From the NCBI GenBank assembly GCA_900538705.1, contig UPZG01000003.1, forward strand, positions 1 through 64,000: a DNA stretch of 64,000 nucleotides. Direction: 5' to 3'. This DNA is from an uncultured Porphyromonadaceae bacterium (GTDB lineage: Bacteria; Bacteroidota; Bacteroidia; Bacteroidales; Barnesiellaceae_A). Below, piece after piece: positions 24,158 to 34,493 of the stretch. Positions within the stretch are counted from its first letter, which is position 1; every line of letters starts with the position of its first letter. Below the pieces are notes generated by a model. That model saw nothing but the letters and a program-made list of their open reading frames with translations, did not search any database and was not told the DNA's origin. The position numbers were made by a program, and so were the translations under genes.

Positions 24158-25567
24158 TTATTCGTTTTCTTCTTTTGCTACATATTGGTATGCACCCACG
24201 TCGACATGTTCAGAGCGGCTTACACCGTACATGTCATTCTCCAATGGAGGAACAGCATAACGAGCATCGCCCCAACCTATGGCCGACGACTCGGCAGAGC
24301 CAATACGGTAGTCGTAGAGATAATTTTCTCGGTCGATTTGCATAAAATGTGGATTACCTTCCCAATAGGTCTTGATAAAATTATCGTCGTCAGAGCCGTT
24401 AACGGTGAGCATACAACTATTGAAAATGATTTGTGTACCTGTGAGGTCTCCTTCCGACAAGAGAGATGCATTACCAGCTACCAGGCAGTTATTGAAAGAG
24501 GCCGATATACCTTTGGCTTTGGTGTCGTTGATGGGAGGTATCTGTATGATAGCACCTGTAATGACGTCGTAGAAATAGTAGTTGACAATGGTACAGTGTG
24601 TTAGATTAACTGTGCCACCGTTGATAACAACAACCGAGTGGCCGGCATCAGATAACTCGCTATTGGTTATTTGTATCTGGTTACACTGGGCTGTAATTAG
24701 GTCATGGGTAGCATTATGAATAATGCTGTTATGTATCGAAAGGGTAGTACGGCTTGTGTCGGTAGAGTCGCATAAGATGCCCCATGTAGTCCCTCGTAGC
24801 ATGACGTTTGTCAAACGATTATCGAAGCTTCCGGTTGCAAAATGCACTCCGCCCCATTGCCCGGCCAGATTGTTGTAGGGGAGGTTGTCGAACATCTTGT
24901 CGAGTCGGTCACCTCGCAATGTAATGCGTCGGTCGCTTGTTCCCTCGGCTACTAACCGGCCGCGGACAGACAGGAAGGCATTGCTATTGAAATAGAGCGT
25001 AGCTCCGGGTTCTATTGTAAGCGTGGCTCCGGTAGCTACTATCAACGAATCGTAAATGATAAAAGGTTTTTCGGCAGTAAGCAGCGAGTCGCTGTTGATG
25101 ACTGTCCCGCGTAACCGTTTGGCATCTTGGGTTTGTGCCAGTAGCTTTACTTCTTGCCGTACTCCATTGGTGATGAATATGATAGAATCGCGGCTTTCTA
25201 CGGGTAGAGCGTTACCTGTGGCAGTGGCGTTGGCAATAATGAAGATATAGAGGCTGTCTTGTCCTCTTATCTCGGTATTGTTGAAGGTTGTACCCGATAA
25301 TCCGTCTACATTGACGATAAAGTTCGAGTTATTTCCTTTAGCCAAGTTTATGGAGCTTATGCTTAGTGATTTATTGCTTTTATTATATACCTTCAGAGTG
25401 CGGGTAGCCGTACCTTGCTCAGTGAATATAGTGTCGAAGTTGACGGTATCGGTAGAGAAGGTAAGAATATCGCTTGGCGATGTCGTAAATTTGTCGTCAA
25501 TACAGGCTGTAAAGCAACTTACGATGCCTAATACCAATATACATAATATGCTTGCGTGACCTTTCAT
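24158..25567 (-). CDS. parallel beta-helix lipoprotein
   Basis: A 469-residue predicted lipoprotein with a lipobox near Cys22 (SCFTACIDD). An N-terminal beta sandwich (~30-150; FSTDTVNFDTIFTEQGTATR, LKVYNKSNKSLSISSINLAK) resembles the Ig-like domain often preceding such proteins. A right-handed parallel beta-helix follows at ~165-440, with short repeated turns (GATLTIEPGATLYFNSNAFL, ISASFNNCLVAGNAS). Beta-helix domains usually bind or cleave polysaccharides; no catalytic site was identified. It is divergent from lpxB across a palindromic promoter region. Confidence 0.8.
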   Translation of the reverse strand: MKGHASILCILVLGIVSCFTACIDDKFTTSPSDILTFSTDTVNFDTIFTEQGTATRTLKVYNKSNKSLSISSINLAKGNNSNFIVNVDGLSGTTFNNTEIRGQDSLYIFIIANATATGNALPVESRDSIIFITNGVRQEVKLLAQTQDAKRLRGTVINSDSLLTAEKPFIIYDSLIVATGATLTIEPGATLYFNSNAFLSVRGRLVAEGTSDRRITLRGDRLDKMFDNLPYNNLAGQWGGVHFATGSFDNRLTNVMLRGTTWGILCDSTDTSRTTLSIHNSIIHNATHDLITAQCNQIQITNSELSDAGHSVVVINGGTVNLTHCTIVNYYFYDVITGAIIQIPPINDTKAKGISASFNNCLVAGNASLLSEGDLTGTQIIFNSCMLTVNGSDDDNFIKTYWEGNPHFMQIDRENYLYDYRIGSAESSAIGWGDARYAVPPLENDMYGVSRSEHVDVGAYQYVAKEENE

Positions 25568-25638
25568 TTGTAATATAACGCTTGGATTTCTTTTTTATTG
25601 CACCTTCTGCGGTTGCTTTCGAGGCATTGTTTTTCCGG

Positions 25639-25655
25639 CAAAGATAGTATCTTTG
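25639..25655. promoter_or_regulatory. divergent promoter palindrome between lipoprotein gene and lpxB
   Basis: CAAAGATAGTATCTTTG is a perfect 8-1-8 palindrome. Each half is a TATCTTTG -7 box, one per strand, so the two genes' -7 boxes are back to back. For the plus strand an ATTG lies 18 bases upstream (25626-25629). For the minus strand a CAAA (25662-25665) is at only 15 bases. Both genes start within 75 bases of it. Confidence 0.65.
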
Positions 25656-25677
25656 TTACGTCAAAGCGTATGAATGT

Positions 25678-26817
25678 ATGAAGTATTATTTAGTTGCCGG
25701 TGAGGCGTCGGGCGATTTACATGCTTCGCGTCTGATGGCTGCCATAGCAAAGGAAGACAAGGCTGCCGAGTTCCGTTTTTATGGCGGCGACTTGATGGCA
25801 TCGGTAGGAGGTGTGTGCGTGCGGCACTATCGAGAGATGGCATATATGGGTTTTACAGAGGTGATAACACATCTGCGTCCTATTTTGAATAATCTGAAAG
25901 AGTGTAAAGAAGATATAGTTGCGTGGAACCCTCATGCCGTAATATTGGTAGACTATCCGAGCTTCAATCTTAAAGTGGCACGCTTTGTCAAAGAGCATTT
26001 GTCGATACCGGTTTATTATTATATCTCTCCTAAATTGTGGGCTTGGAAAGAGTATCGTATCAAGGCCATACGACGCTATGTCGATACTGTTTATTCTATC
26101 TTGCCGTTTGAGGTAGAGTTTTATCGTCGGCATCGTTACGAAGTGCGATATGTGGGTAACCCCACTGTAGACGAGTTGGCCGAGCGCCCGTATGCCGATG
26201 AGACTTTTGACGATTTTGTGCATGCCTTCGACCTGCCTTCAAAACCTATTATTGCATTGTTGGCCGGTAGCCGCAAAGCTGAGATACGGCGCAACCTGCC
26301 TTTAATGTTGGAGGCTGCCGAACGTTTCAGCGATTATCAGTGCATTGTTGCCGGGGCTCCCGGTATCGTTCCTGAGGAGTATGCGGCCTATTTACAAGGA
26401 GGGCAGGCGAGGGTGATTTACGATGCTACTTACCGATTGTTGGCGCAAAGTCGTGCAGCGCTGGTAACGTCGGGTACGGCAACTCTCGAAACGGCCTTGT
26501 TGCGGGTGCCGCAAGTGGTATGCTATGCTATGCCTGGCGGAAGTTTGGCATATACGCTTTTCAAACATTGGCTCAAGGTACGTTTCGTCTCGTTAGTCAA
26601 CCTAATAGCCGATGCCGAGGTGGTAAAGGAGCTGTTGGTACACCATTGTACGGCACAAAATATAGGTCGAGAACTTGAAAAGTTATTGTATGATGAAGAT
26701 GTGCGAGCGCGTATGGCAGCGGGGTATGCCGAAGTAGCCCGTCGGTTGGGTGCGCCCGGAGCTCCCGAACGTGCCGCTCGTGATATTGTGAATCGATTGC
26801 AAGGTGGCGACAGATAA
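25678..26817 (+). CDS. lpxB: lipid-A-disaccharide synthase
   Basis: A 379-residue LpxB glycosyltransferase (GT19) that joins UDP-2,3-diacylglucosamine and lipid X at the inner membrane. Visible: MKYYLVAGEASGDLHASRLM, the loop YYISPKLWAWKEYRIKAIRR, PIIALLAGSRKAEIRRNLP, and ALVTSGTATLETALLRVPQV. Length matches the family. A start at 25678 is supported by the -7 box at 25648-25655. Confidence 0.95.
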   Translation: MKYYLVAGEASGDLHASRLMAAIAKEDKAAEFRFYGGDLMASVGGVCVRHYREMAYMGFTEVITHLRPILNNLKECKEDIVAWNPHAVILVDYPSFNLKVARFVKEHLSIPVYYYISPKLWAWKEYRIKAIRRYVDTVYSILPFEVEFYRRHRYEVRYVGNPTVDELAERPYADETFDDFVHAFDLPSKPIIALLAGSRKAEIRRNLPLMLEAAERFSDYQCIVAGAPGIVPEEYAAYLQGGQARVIYDATYRLLAQSRAALVTSGTATLETALLRVPQVVCYAMPGGSLAYTLFKHWLKVRFVSLVNLIADAEVVKELLVHHCTAQNIGRELEKLLYDEDVRARMAAGYAEVARRLGAPGAPERAARDIVNRLQGGDR

Positions 26818-26849
26818 TGGGCAGGGTATAGTGCTTGCCGGTTAACCAG

Positions 26850-29711
26850 TTAAAAAACAACTGTCTTGAATGTGAAGGCATCGTCGACTTGTACGATGTA
26901 GATTCCTGTCGGCATTTCCCACTCGTTGGTACCGGGTGAAAGCATCATCTCTTTTATACACATGCCGGTAAGGTCGTATATGTTGACGTGTACTGCGCGA
27001 TTGGTGTAAGCTGTCATACGGTCTTTACCTCCCCGTATTTTTGCCGGAGTCTCGGTGCGTGGAGCTGTTACAGCAGCCGGATCATATTCTTGTACGGCAA
27101 TTCCGCGCAATAGTATAGCATAGCTATCGGCTTTGCTGCGAGCCTGTATACCAATATAGTAATGGGCGGTGGTGGCAATATCGAAAGGAATAATGATGGT
27201 GGTGTCGTTTATAAATGTGAACTGGTCTAATGCTTTAATCGTAAACGACATATCATTGGGTTGTGGAGTACGACCCAAAGCGATACGCAAAGACTCAGGG
27301 TATTGGCTCAGTCCGGCACAGCAACGGCAGTGTACTTCGTAGCGCATGGTATCGGTAAGTAGCAAGGGCGGAGTGACAATCCAGTCGTCGGCTGTTTCGG
27401 TCTCACTCGATAAGTAACGCATGCAACCCATGAAACGGTCGGCATAAAGATGCCATGTGTTGCCGTCGTGATTGTTGTCGACGACCGTACAGTAGCTGAG
27501 ACCCTGTGCAAAATCGTGTCGGTACGGGATGTTGTACACCCCTAATACGATATTGCGATAGGCCGGTATGCCGCGCCCGGCTTCGTTCATGGCTATGGCA
27601 GTATATCGGTAGTTGTCGATGTGTGTAACAGAGTCGGTACACCAATAGGTTGTTCTTGGCTGAGGGTACTTGATAGTGTGTACAAGCGTGTCGTTGCGAT
27701 ATATTTCCAAGCCCGATAGAGAGGTCAGTGTGTCGCCTCCAGCTGTGAGGACGGGCGCTTTGCAACAGATGGAAACGGTGTTGCGGTCGTAATATCCTTG
27801 TGATAAAGAGAATGTAGCGACGCTGTCGGGTACGGATGCAGTCCCTATAGAAGTAAGGGAGAGACTGTCTACATGCAACATGTATCGGTTCGGCTCGCTA
27901 TTACAGTGTATGCAAAGATTATAGAGGCTGTCACAAGGTACGCTGAAAGAGAATTGATAGCATCGGCTTTCGGTCGATTGTACTGGTTGGTTGAATAAGC
28001 CCTGTTGTGTCGCTGTTTTACCGCAAGGTGCGTAAGTGACGGATGCTGAGAAATGCTCGACAAACTCTTCTGCCCCGGCATGCAGATAGAGCCGCGCCTG
28101 GTAGAGAGTATCTTGTTTGAGCAGGATGGCCGGTGTATAGAGCTTGTCATCGGCCTGGTTGGCCGTGTGGTAGTGGTAGCAAACGTTGGGATTATTGGAC
28201 GAAGCGGTAAATAGATACCAGGTAGAGCCGTCGTGATTGGCATCGTCGATAGTGTATGCACTGAGAACTTCGTTACTCCATTTTGTTACGTAATATGGCG
28301 GTTCTATGATGCAATTGTAGTAGATAGGGGCTGAAAATGATTCTTCGGTTTCGTACGAGTGTATATATGCTGTTATACCGTAAAAGTATGAGCCCGGTAT
28401 CTGAGGAAGCGTGTCGCTTGCCATGCATTCCGGTGTATCGGCAATGGTTATGCCCTCCGGGTAACGAATTACGCGGTATCGCAGTGCTTCTGGGTTTAAT
28501 ATACCATCGTGTACACTACCTGGTTTATCCCAGCTGAGGTTGACGGTTGGCAATGCAGTCTCTACAGTTATCCCTTCTACAGGTAGGGGATAGTCGTACC
28601 CGGCAAAAATGCGGGTGTAGCTGAGTTCGCCCTTGCCATACTGGTTGTATGTTTGCAGCGATACGACATGAGAGCCGTCTGGAAAAATAAGAGAGATGTT
28701 ATAGGGTTGTCCGGCTTGCAGGTCTATGGTGTCAACTTCTATTTGGTCTATGGCAATGATAGCTTGCAGACGAGAAGTCAAAGAGTGCGACTGTAGGTCG
28801 GTTGTTGGAGCCGTGAAGTGGATAGTGCCTTTGTTGACAAGGTTTTGGTCGGTGAATGTTATGTTTAGGTTGGTTACTGCTGCCGGAACCCTTAATTCAT
28901 TGTGAAGGGAGTCTAAAGCAAGAGCCCGTATGGCGGTGACTGTCTGGTATGAGCGTATCGCACTCTCTTTTTCGGTGATGAGGTCGTATCGATAGATGGT
29001 ACAGCCCGTGTTGGTAGGTATGCTGCGGTATATGGCGTGTCGTGTAGCATCGTAGTATGCGGCTTGGTCTTGGCTCCCTTTCTCTATTGTTTTGAAAAGT
29101 CGTTCTGTACTTCCATCGTTGCGATTGATACGGCACAGATAGTTATCGCGAGAGAACCCATATATGGTACCGTCGGGTGCAAGAGATAGCGCAAAGCACT
29201 CTTCGCCTTCGGGACACTCCACCCGGCTGTTTATCAAGAAACCCTGAGTAGAGATTGTTACCCAGCTGTAATGTTCCAAATCATCGATATAGCATAACAT
29301 AAAAAGGTTCTCTTCATCAGGTATGTATACTGCTGCAGAGGGGAGAAAATAGTTTGAGTTTGCCAATTGTATAGTTCGGGTGATTTCTCCGCTTTGTGCA
29401 TCGAAGAAGTCATATTTTATATACCGTTGGTTATTTTCATCATATCGAATAAAGGGGCATACCAATTGGTCGGCGATAAAAAAAGAGCTGTTAGAGTATA
29501 GTGCGGCATCGGGTGGTGCTATGATGTTGAGACTATCATCGCTTTCGGGTGCGAGAGTTGCTATGCAGCCCTGGTCGTTACCTTCGATGTAGTCGGTATA
29601 TAATAAATGTCCTGTAAGAACCGGAAATGATTCTTGCCCGGCATAGGCAAAAATGACTCCTGATAGAAGAGATAGAATAGAGAGAAATATGGTACGGAGA
29701 AAAAGGTGCAT
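26850..29711 (-). CDS. secreted protein with two cleaved-adhesin-type domains and T9SS sorting domain
   Basis: A 953-residue exported protein from ATG 29711 (MHLFLRTIFLSILSLLSGVI), preferred over 29744 because it gives a normal signal peptide. The first ~330 residues look like a beta-propeller or repeat region. An Ig/FN3-like region follows. Two choice-of-anchor J / cleaved-adhesin domains are seen (DDANHDGSTWYLFTAS near ~500 and VVDNNHDGNTWHLYAD near ~765). The C-terminus has the T9SS signature (VNIYDLTGMCIKEMM ... PTGIYIVQVD ... FKTVVF). Such domains occur in gingipain adhesins. It is the last of four T9SS cargo genes on this strand. A TACATTTG -7 box (minus, 29758-29765) suggests its own promoter. 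Confidence 0.83.
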   Translation of the reverse strand: MHLFLRTIFLSILSLLSGVIFAYAGQESFPVLTGHLLYTDYIEGNDQGCIATLAPESDDSLNIIAPPDAALYSNSSFFIADQLVCPFIRYDENNQRYIKYDFFDAQSGEITRTIQLANSNYFLPSAAVYIPDEENLFMLCYIDDLEHYSWVTISTQGFLINSRVECPEGEECFALSLAPDGTIYGFSRDNYLCRINRNDGSTERLFKTIEKGSQDQAAYYDATRHAIYRSIPTNTGCTIYRYDLITEKESAIRSYQTVTAIRALALDSLHNELRVPAAVTNLNITFTDQNLVNKGTIHFTAPTTDLQSHSLTSRLQAIIAIDQIEVDTIDLQAGQPYNISLIFPDGSHVVSLQTYNQYGKGELSYTRIFAGYDYPLPVEGITVETALPTVNLSWDKPGSVHDGILNPEALRYRVIRYPEGITIADTPECMASDTLPQIPGSYFYGITAYIHSYETEESFSAPIYYNCIIEPPYYVTKWSNEVLSAYTIDDANHDGSTWYLFTASSNNPNVCYHYHTANQADDKLYTPAILLKQDTLYQARLYLHAGAEEFVEHFSASVTYAPCGKTATQQGLFNQPVQSTESRCYQFSFSVPCDSLYNLCIHCNSEPNRYMLHVDSLSLTSIGTASVPDSVATFSLSQGYYDRNTVSICCKAPVLTAGGDTLTSLSGLEIYRNDTLVHTIKYPQPRTTYWCTDSVTHIDNYRYTAIAMNEAGRGIPAYRNIVLGVYNIPYRHDFAQGLSYCTVVDNNHDGNTWHLYADRFMGCMRYLSSETETADDWIVTPPLLLTDTMRYEVHCRCCAGLSQYPESLRIALGRTPQPNDMSFTIKALDQFTFINDTTIIIPFDIATTAHYYIGIQARSKADSYAILLRGIAVQEYDPAAVTAPRTETPAKIRGGKDRMTAYTNRAVHVNIYDLTGMCIKEMMLSPGTNEWEMPTGIYIVQVDDAFTFKTVVF

Positions 29712-29858
29712 TATGAGGGTTTTATTTATAATCGTAATCGGCAATCTGTTTTATTTGCAAATGTAGCATAAGTTGTGAAAATAGAACTTGCGTATATGAT
29801 ACATTTGCGTATATGAGTGATAGAGGCATGTGATTTTGTCACCAGATATACCAAAAGA

Positions 29859-29886
29859 GGTTGCATCGAATTGTCTCGATGCAACC
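29859..29886 (-). terminator. terminator of the three-gene T9SS cargo group
   Basis: A perfect 11-base stem, GGTTGCATCGA (29859-29869) and TCGATGCAACC (29876-29886); on the minus strand it is followed by TCTTTTGG. It lies after the gene ending at 29919 and separates it from the gene at 26850. The rest of 29712-29858 has no gene. Confidence 0.75.
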
Positions 29887-29918
29887 CCCTAACAGTGTTT
29901 ATAGATAAAATGCAGTTT

Positions 29919-32705
29919 TTATCTTACGGGAACTTTATAGACAAATTCATGGTCTATGGTGTTCACTTTGACAAAAACAAATCCTTTTATACCGCGCAAC
30001 GGGATGATGATGTTGTCGCTGCTGTTGATTTCCATCTTAGTGATAGAGCGTCCTTGCAAGTCGTACAAAGCTATCTCTTTGACATAAACACCCGAGTTGA
30101 AGATGTTGACATATCCTTCGAAAGCAGATACTTTCAGCGAAGAGGCATTGGCAAGGCTTACAGCTGTTCTTCCTGAGGTAAATCTTTCTTGTGCCGCCCA
30201 CGAGCTTATGCGGTCCATGGTACAAGAGGCGCGGACTGTCCACAAATAGGCAATTTCGGGTTCCAAGTCGGTAAAGGTGTATGTCTCTTCTGCCAGACCT
30301 TCTATAACCTCCCATGTAGTAGCACTTCCGGGGCGATAGCGTACGTCCCATGCAAGATGCTCTTCATTGCCTGTCCAAGAAACCTTGATATATTCATTCT
30401 CAACTATCTCAGAGGTGAGGTCAGATGGGATGGGGCATTCGGGAAGCGGTTCGGTAGTAAAGGTTGCAGTTTCTGACCACTCGGTGGTATCGCCTTCAGC
30501 TACAATACCACGAACTTTTACTTGATAGGTCGTTTCGGCTTCGAGGTCTACCAGTTCGGCCTCAAATCCATTGACGGTTTTATACGTCCATTCGTCACCC
30601 TCTTTGCAAGAGGCCATTTCGTAATTTTCTTGTTCTCCTCGCCATGTAACAAGAGCCGAGTTATAGGTTACTTCGCCTATTGTAACAGCGGGGATGGCAG
30701 GAATTTCACGTCCGTCAACGCTGAATCTTTCGATGATGAGGCGAGCACCGGCAGCATTGTAATTTTTCCAATAGATACGTATCTGCACGGTATCGTTGAT
30801 ATACGACGACAGGTCTCCTTCTACCAAGGCAAAAGCTTGTAAAGAGTCTAATTGAAGATTATTCTGAGCTGTGTACTCTTTGAGTGTATCGAAGTTGATA
30901 CCATCTTTACTTACTTGCAGCGCAAAAGTATCTGTTTCAGCCCATTCGTTATAAGGTGTTGAGCCTGTCATACGCGACCATACTGACATGTTGTAGTAGA
31001 AAGAAACAACTACGTCGCGTTTGTCTATGAGAATGGGGCTGGTGGTCACGGTGTTGAACTTGCCATTGATGGCGTCGCCATATGCAAGGTTGCACTCCAA
31101 CTGATATTCATCTTCTCCGCCTACTTGGTTGTATTGCGTCGATACGCGGAAAGTACCGCCCTCTTCAGCCCAATCTACAGGCAGACCATAAATTTCTGCT
31201 TTTGAAAGATTGGGTGTATACGGTAGTGTTGCTATTGTGGCACCTCTAGCATCTATTACCTCTGTAGAGTATTCCATGTTGCTGTTTACGCTAAATGCAC
31301 GCAGATAATATCCCGTACCCTGTTCGAGCCCATCTATTTCGATATTTTCGGCAGAACCACCTATATATACCACTTTGCCACCATTTTCGGTAATGAAATC
31401 GCCTACTTCATAGGAGCCCTCGGGAGTGCCTATGTAAGGTTCTTCTCCGTAGTTTATAATAGGTTCGTAAAGTGAATCGCAAATGGCAACGAGGACATCA
31501 TCTCCAACTTCATTAGCTGTTACCGATATAAGAAGTTTGTCGACATGTTTTTCAGTTACAGATAATCCTGCAGGAGCACCTGGCATAGTACGTATGGCTG
31601 CTGTCAATGGAGCATCGGTATTATATACCGGGCCTTGTTTGCAGAACGAGTTGGCTGCCATTACAAAGACATGATAAGTCGTAGTCCCTTGTAATGAAGC
31701 GTCGGTAGCAAATACTGCCGTTGTATCGTAAGATAGTACGGTAGCATTTCCTAAAACATCACCTTTGCTATAGTATGTGCCGTTTTGAGGCAGCTCTGTA
31801 AGGGCTTCATCGGTTGACAGTAGAGTGAGATAATGGTCGGCAGTCTCTGTCGGAACAAAAGAGCCGCTTATTTGTGTTGTAGTAGCCTCGTATTGTATTG
31901 ATGCAGGTTGACCAGAAGGCACGTCGCAGGCAGCAGGAGGCATGAATGAGAAGGTGAGGCCATCGGTAATATTGCTGTTGTCGCCGAAATATATGATAGC
32001 ATCGCCTGTCCGTTGTATGGTGTTTTGCCAATCGTCATCGGAATTGAAGCGACAATGTATATCATCATCGTTGCCTCGCAGACCTATTCTTGCACCCTTG
32101 GAGTAGCCATCGAAATTGTTCCAGTTGCGGAATACGAACTCTATTTTGCTATCTGTCTCATAGAGCTTTATTTGCATGTCGACGGCTTTGATGTTTTCGC
32201 CCCAATAGTCGAGACCTACTCCCCAATTTTTATATTGTATCACCAATACACGATTAGGGGTTTCGCCTGTGAGTTTGTAACTTATGGTTGTAGAGTCTGA
32301 ACCGTATATGTCGGCATTGGGCATTACTCCAAAGCAGTTGGTACGGCCTTCACCTTCGCGCGAAAACATGAAAGCTCCAGACTCAGGGTTGACTGTAACC
32401 TGGTCACGACCTACTGTGATATAACCGTTAGAGCCAATGACAAACTGATTACAGAAAACATCGTTATATTCAAAATCAAAGCCTATGGGAATTCCAGCCA
32501 TTGTCGTAAGCTCTGTTACGGAAGACTCGGAATAAAAGGCGCGGTTGTTCATGTCGTTAGGTTCTATATCATTGCTTACAACAATACCGTCTTCTATTTC
32601 TTCGTATGTTCCTACAAAACTACCGAAACCATAGCCTGATATGACCTGGCTGCCAGCTGTCACCAGACAGCATAACATTGTAGATAATAAAAAGAGTTTT
32701 TTCAT
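29919..32705 (-). CDS. secreted protein with fibronectin type III domains and T9SS sorting domain
   Basis: A 928-residue exported protein. Signal peptide MKKLFLLSTMLCCLVTAGSQ. The N-terminal ~250 residues form a beta-sandwich region (FCNQFVIGSNGYITVGRDQ, KAVDMQIKLYETDSKIEFVF) as in PA14/choice-of-anchor proteins. A middle sandwich domain (~500-665) precedes two FN3 repeats at ~665-850 (AVTIGEVTYNSALVTWRGEQ, SEIVENEYIKVSWTGNEEHL). The T9SS C-terminus is IALYDLQGRSITKME ... KGFVFVKVN ... VYKVPVR. It lies 23 bases after the previous gene of the cluster. Function unknown; adhesion is inference. Confidence 0.83.
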   Translation of the reverse strand: MKKLFLLSTMLCCLVTAGSQVISGYGFGSFVGTYEEIEDGIVVSNDIEPNDMNNRAFYSESSVTELTTMAGIPIGFDFEYNDVFCNQFVIGSNGYITVGRDQVTVNPESGAFMFSREGEGRTNCFGVMPNADIYGSDSTTISYKLTGETPNRVLVIQYKNWGVGLDYWGENIKAVDMQIKLYETDSKIEFVFRNWNNFDGYSKGARIGLRGNDDDIHCRFNSDDDWQNTIQRTGDAIIYFGDNSNITDGLTFSFMPPAACDVPSGQPASIQYEATTTQISGSFVPTETADHYLTLLSTDEALTELPQNGTYYSKGDVLGNATVLSYDTTAVFATDASLQGTTTYHVFVMAANSFCKQGPVYNTDAPLTAAIRTMPGAPAGLSVTEKHVDKLLISVTANEVGDDVLVAICDSLYEPIINYGEEPYIGTPEGSYEVGDFITENGGKVVYIGGSAENIEIDGLEQGTGYYLRAFSVNSNMEYSTEVIDARGATIATLPYTPNLSKAEIYGLPVDWAEEGGTFRVSTQYNQVGGEDEYQLECNLAYGDAINGKFNTVTTSPILIDKRDVVVSFYYNMSVWSRMTGSTPYNEWAETDTFALQVSKDGINFDTLKEYTAQNNLQLDSLQAFALVEGDLSSYINDTVQIRIYWKNYNAAGARLIIERFSVDGREIPAIPAVTIGEVTYNSALVTWRGEQENYEMASCKEGDEWTYKTVNGFEAELVDLEAETTYQVKVRGIVAEGDTTEWSETATFTTEPLPECPIPSDLTSEIVENEYIKVSWTGNEEHLAWDVRYRPGSATTWEVIEGLAEETYTFTDLEPEIAYLWTVRASCTMDRISSWAAQERFTSGRTAVSLANASSLKVSAFEGYVNIFNSGVYVKEIALYDLQGRSITKMEINSSDNIIIPLRGIKGFVFVKVNTIDHEFVYKVPVR

Positions 32706-32728
32706 AATGTGATATATAATGTATTGTA

Positions 32729-34477
32729 TTAGTTGATAATTAGTTTAATGGTAGAAACTCCTTCTTGTGTGGTGAGAGTTGCCAGGTAAACGCCCTTGCT
32801 AAGATTACAAGAAGCATTCCATGTTACATAGTGGCTGCCTTGTGGCATGATACCATTATAGGCTGTTGTGACAAGTTTCCCTTGCATGTCGTAGATTGAG
32901 ATGTTGACTTGTTGTTGTCGTGAGTTGACAACCTGGAACATCGCATCATTGTTGATGACAGTAGACAAAGCTCTGAATTGCATTTCTTCGGTACGCGTTG
33001 CTTTAACAGCTCCTGTACCCGGATTGCCAAGTGTCATGTTGCGATTGATACGTTGCATGTATATGCGGTCTACGTTGTTTTCGCCACCGAGTACACCATT
33101 GTCTTCCCATTTGGCTACCCAATATCCTCCTTTAGCCATTGAAGTAGTCTCAAGAGACGATTTCTCAGAAACATTTGTTGTAAAAGTGAATGGCTGTTCT
33201 TCCCATATAGATTCGCCTGTTTCGCTATCAAGCAACATGGCATAGCATGTTACGTCGCCAAAACCATATGAATGGTTCATCATGTAGAAGACTGCCATTT
33301 CGCCACTTTCTCCGGGCTCCAAATTCATGTATGCAAGAGGTTGTGTATCCATAGGGCTCAGTTCGAGGCCTTCTTCACCCCACAACAATTCACCTTGTAG
33401 CGATACTCGTTGGGCTACCATTCGATACCAGTTTTGATTGGCATCTGTTTCGCGCCACAGAGCTATAAAGCTGTTTGTCTTTGAGTCGTAACGGGCTTTC
33501 ACATTGAAAGAACGCCAGCCGGCATATCCCAGTTTCTGAGCCTCTTCACCTGCTGTAAATCCTAATTCTCCGTTGGGCTTTACATATGAAAGGTATGCCG
33601 ATTCTGTATTGGTATAGTAACGGTCATCGTTCCAAGAGAGGATTACACCACCATCACCCGACGGTTGTACATTGAGTATAGTCCACAAAGGAATAGAACC
33701 GAAGCCGCCGCGATAGATGCGAGTATCTTCAGGCCATACAGAAGTTCCGTCGAAATCAATTTTCCGTGCGTACAGGTCTTGGTTTGATCCCTTGGCATAC
33801 ACCAAGATGAATTGATTGTCGCCTGAATTTATTAAATATGGATACATGTAGGTCGAAGTGTTATCTATGAGGCGTACATCTTTGGCGTTCCATAGGAATT
33901 CGCCGTCGTTCGATACGCGTTGCATCTCAATGGCAAAGAGGTTACCATTGGTGCGCATCCATGCAAAAACATAACTGCCGTCTTCGAGTTGTATTACCTT
34001 CATGGCAGCACTCGTTTCGTAAGATATTCCTCCATCGATAGAGAGTCCTTCGTTTCCCCAAAGCATTTCGCCCTCAGGAGAGACTTTATAGATGGTGTAA
34101 CTCAGAAGTTGCTCTTCTGACGGTGAATTGCGCAGGTCGTGTACCACAACAATTGCATTGCCATCTTTGTCAACCATGATAAGTTGATTTACAACAGTAT
34201 ATGTCATATTCCGCTCTTCTGAGACAAGAAGTCCTTCTTCTCCCAAAAGTTTTACACCAGTAGAGTCTATGGCTTGTACGGTTGTAGCTATTGTTCCGTT
34301 TTGCGGATGATAGACGCAGAGCCAGGTAGTGCCGTCTTCGCCAATTTGAATTTCGTTGGCATAATAACTTTTTCCATCCGGCCAACCCAGTAAAGCTTCC
34401 GACGGATTGTCTTTCCATTGTGCCACAGCCGACAGGCAAAGGAGGGCACAGATACAAGTGAGTAGTCCTTTTTTCAT
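32729..34477 (-). CDS. secreted repeat protein with T9SS sorting domain
   Basis: A 582-residue exported protein. Signal peptide MKKGLLTCICALLCLSAVAQ. The body (~25-490) consists of WD/propeller-like repeats with recurrent Leu-Trp-Gly motifs (KLLGEEGLLVS, MLWGNEGLSIDGG, LLWGEEGLELSPM). The C-terminal T9SS domain shows ISIYDMQGKLVTTA ... SKGVYLATLT ... STIKLIIN. No enzyme motif. It is the middle gene of the minus-strand cargo cluster, 16 bases from the upstream gene and 23 from the downstream gene. Confidence 0.82.
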   Translation of the reverse strand: MKKGLLTCICALLCLSAVAQWKDNPSEALLGWPDGKSYYANEIQIGEDGTTWLCVYHPQNGTIATTVQAIDSTGVKLLGEEGLLVSEERNMTYTVVNQLIMVDKDGNAIVVVHDLRNSPSEEQLLSYTIYKVSPEGEMLWGNEGLSIDGGISYETSAAMKVIQLEDGSYVFAWMRTNGNLFAIEMQRVSNDGEFLWNAKDVRLIDNTSTYMYPYLINSGDNQFILVYAKGSNQDLYARKIDFDGTSVWPEDTRIYRGGFGSIPLWTILNVQPSGDGGVILSWNDDRYYTNTESAYLSYVKPNGELGFTAGEEAQKLGYAGWRSFNVKARYDSKTNSFIALWRETDANQNWYRMVAQRVSLQGELLWGEEGLELSPMDTQPLAYMNLEPGESGEMAVFYMMNHSYGFGDVTCYAMLLDSETGESIWEEQPFTFTTNVSEKSSLETTSMAKGGYWVAKWEDNGVLGGENNVDRIYMQRINRNMTLGNPGTGAVKATRTEEMQFRALSTVINNDAMFQVVNSRQQQVNISIYDMQGKLVTTAYNGIMPQGSHYVTWNASCNLSKGVYLATLTTQEGVSTIKLIIN

Positions 34478-34493
34478 AATACAGCTTTTTTAA

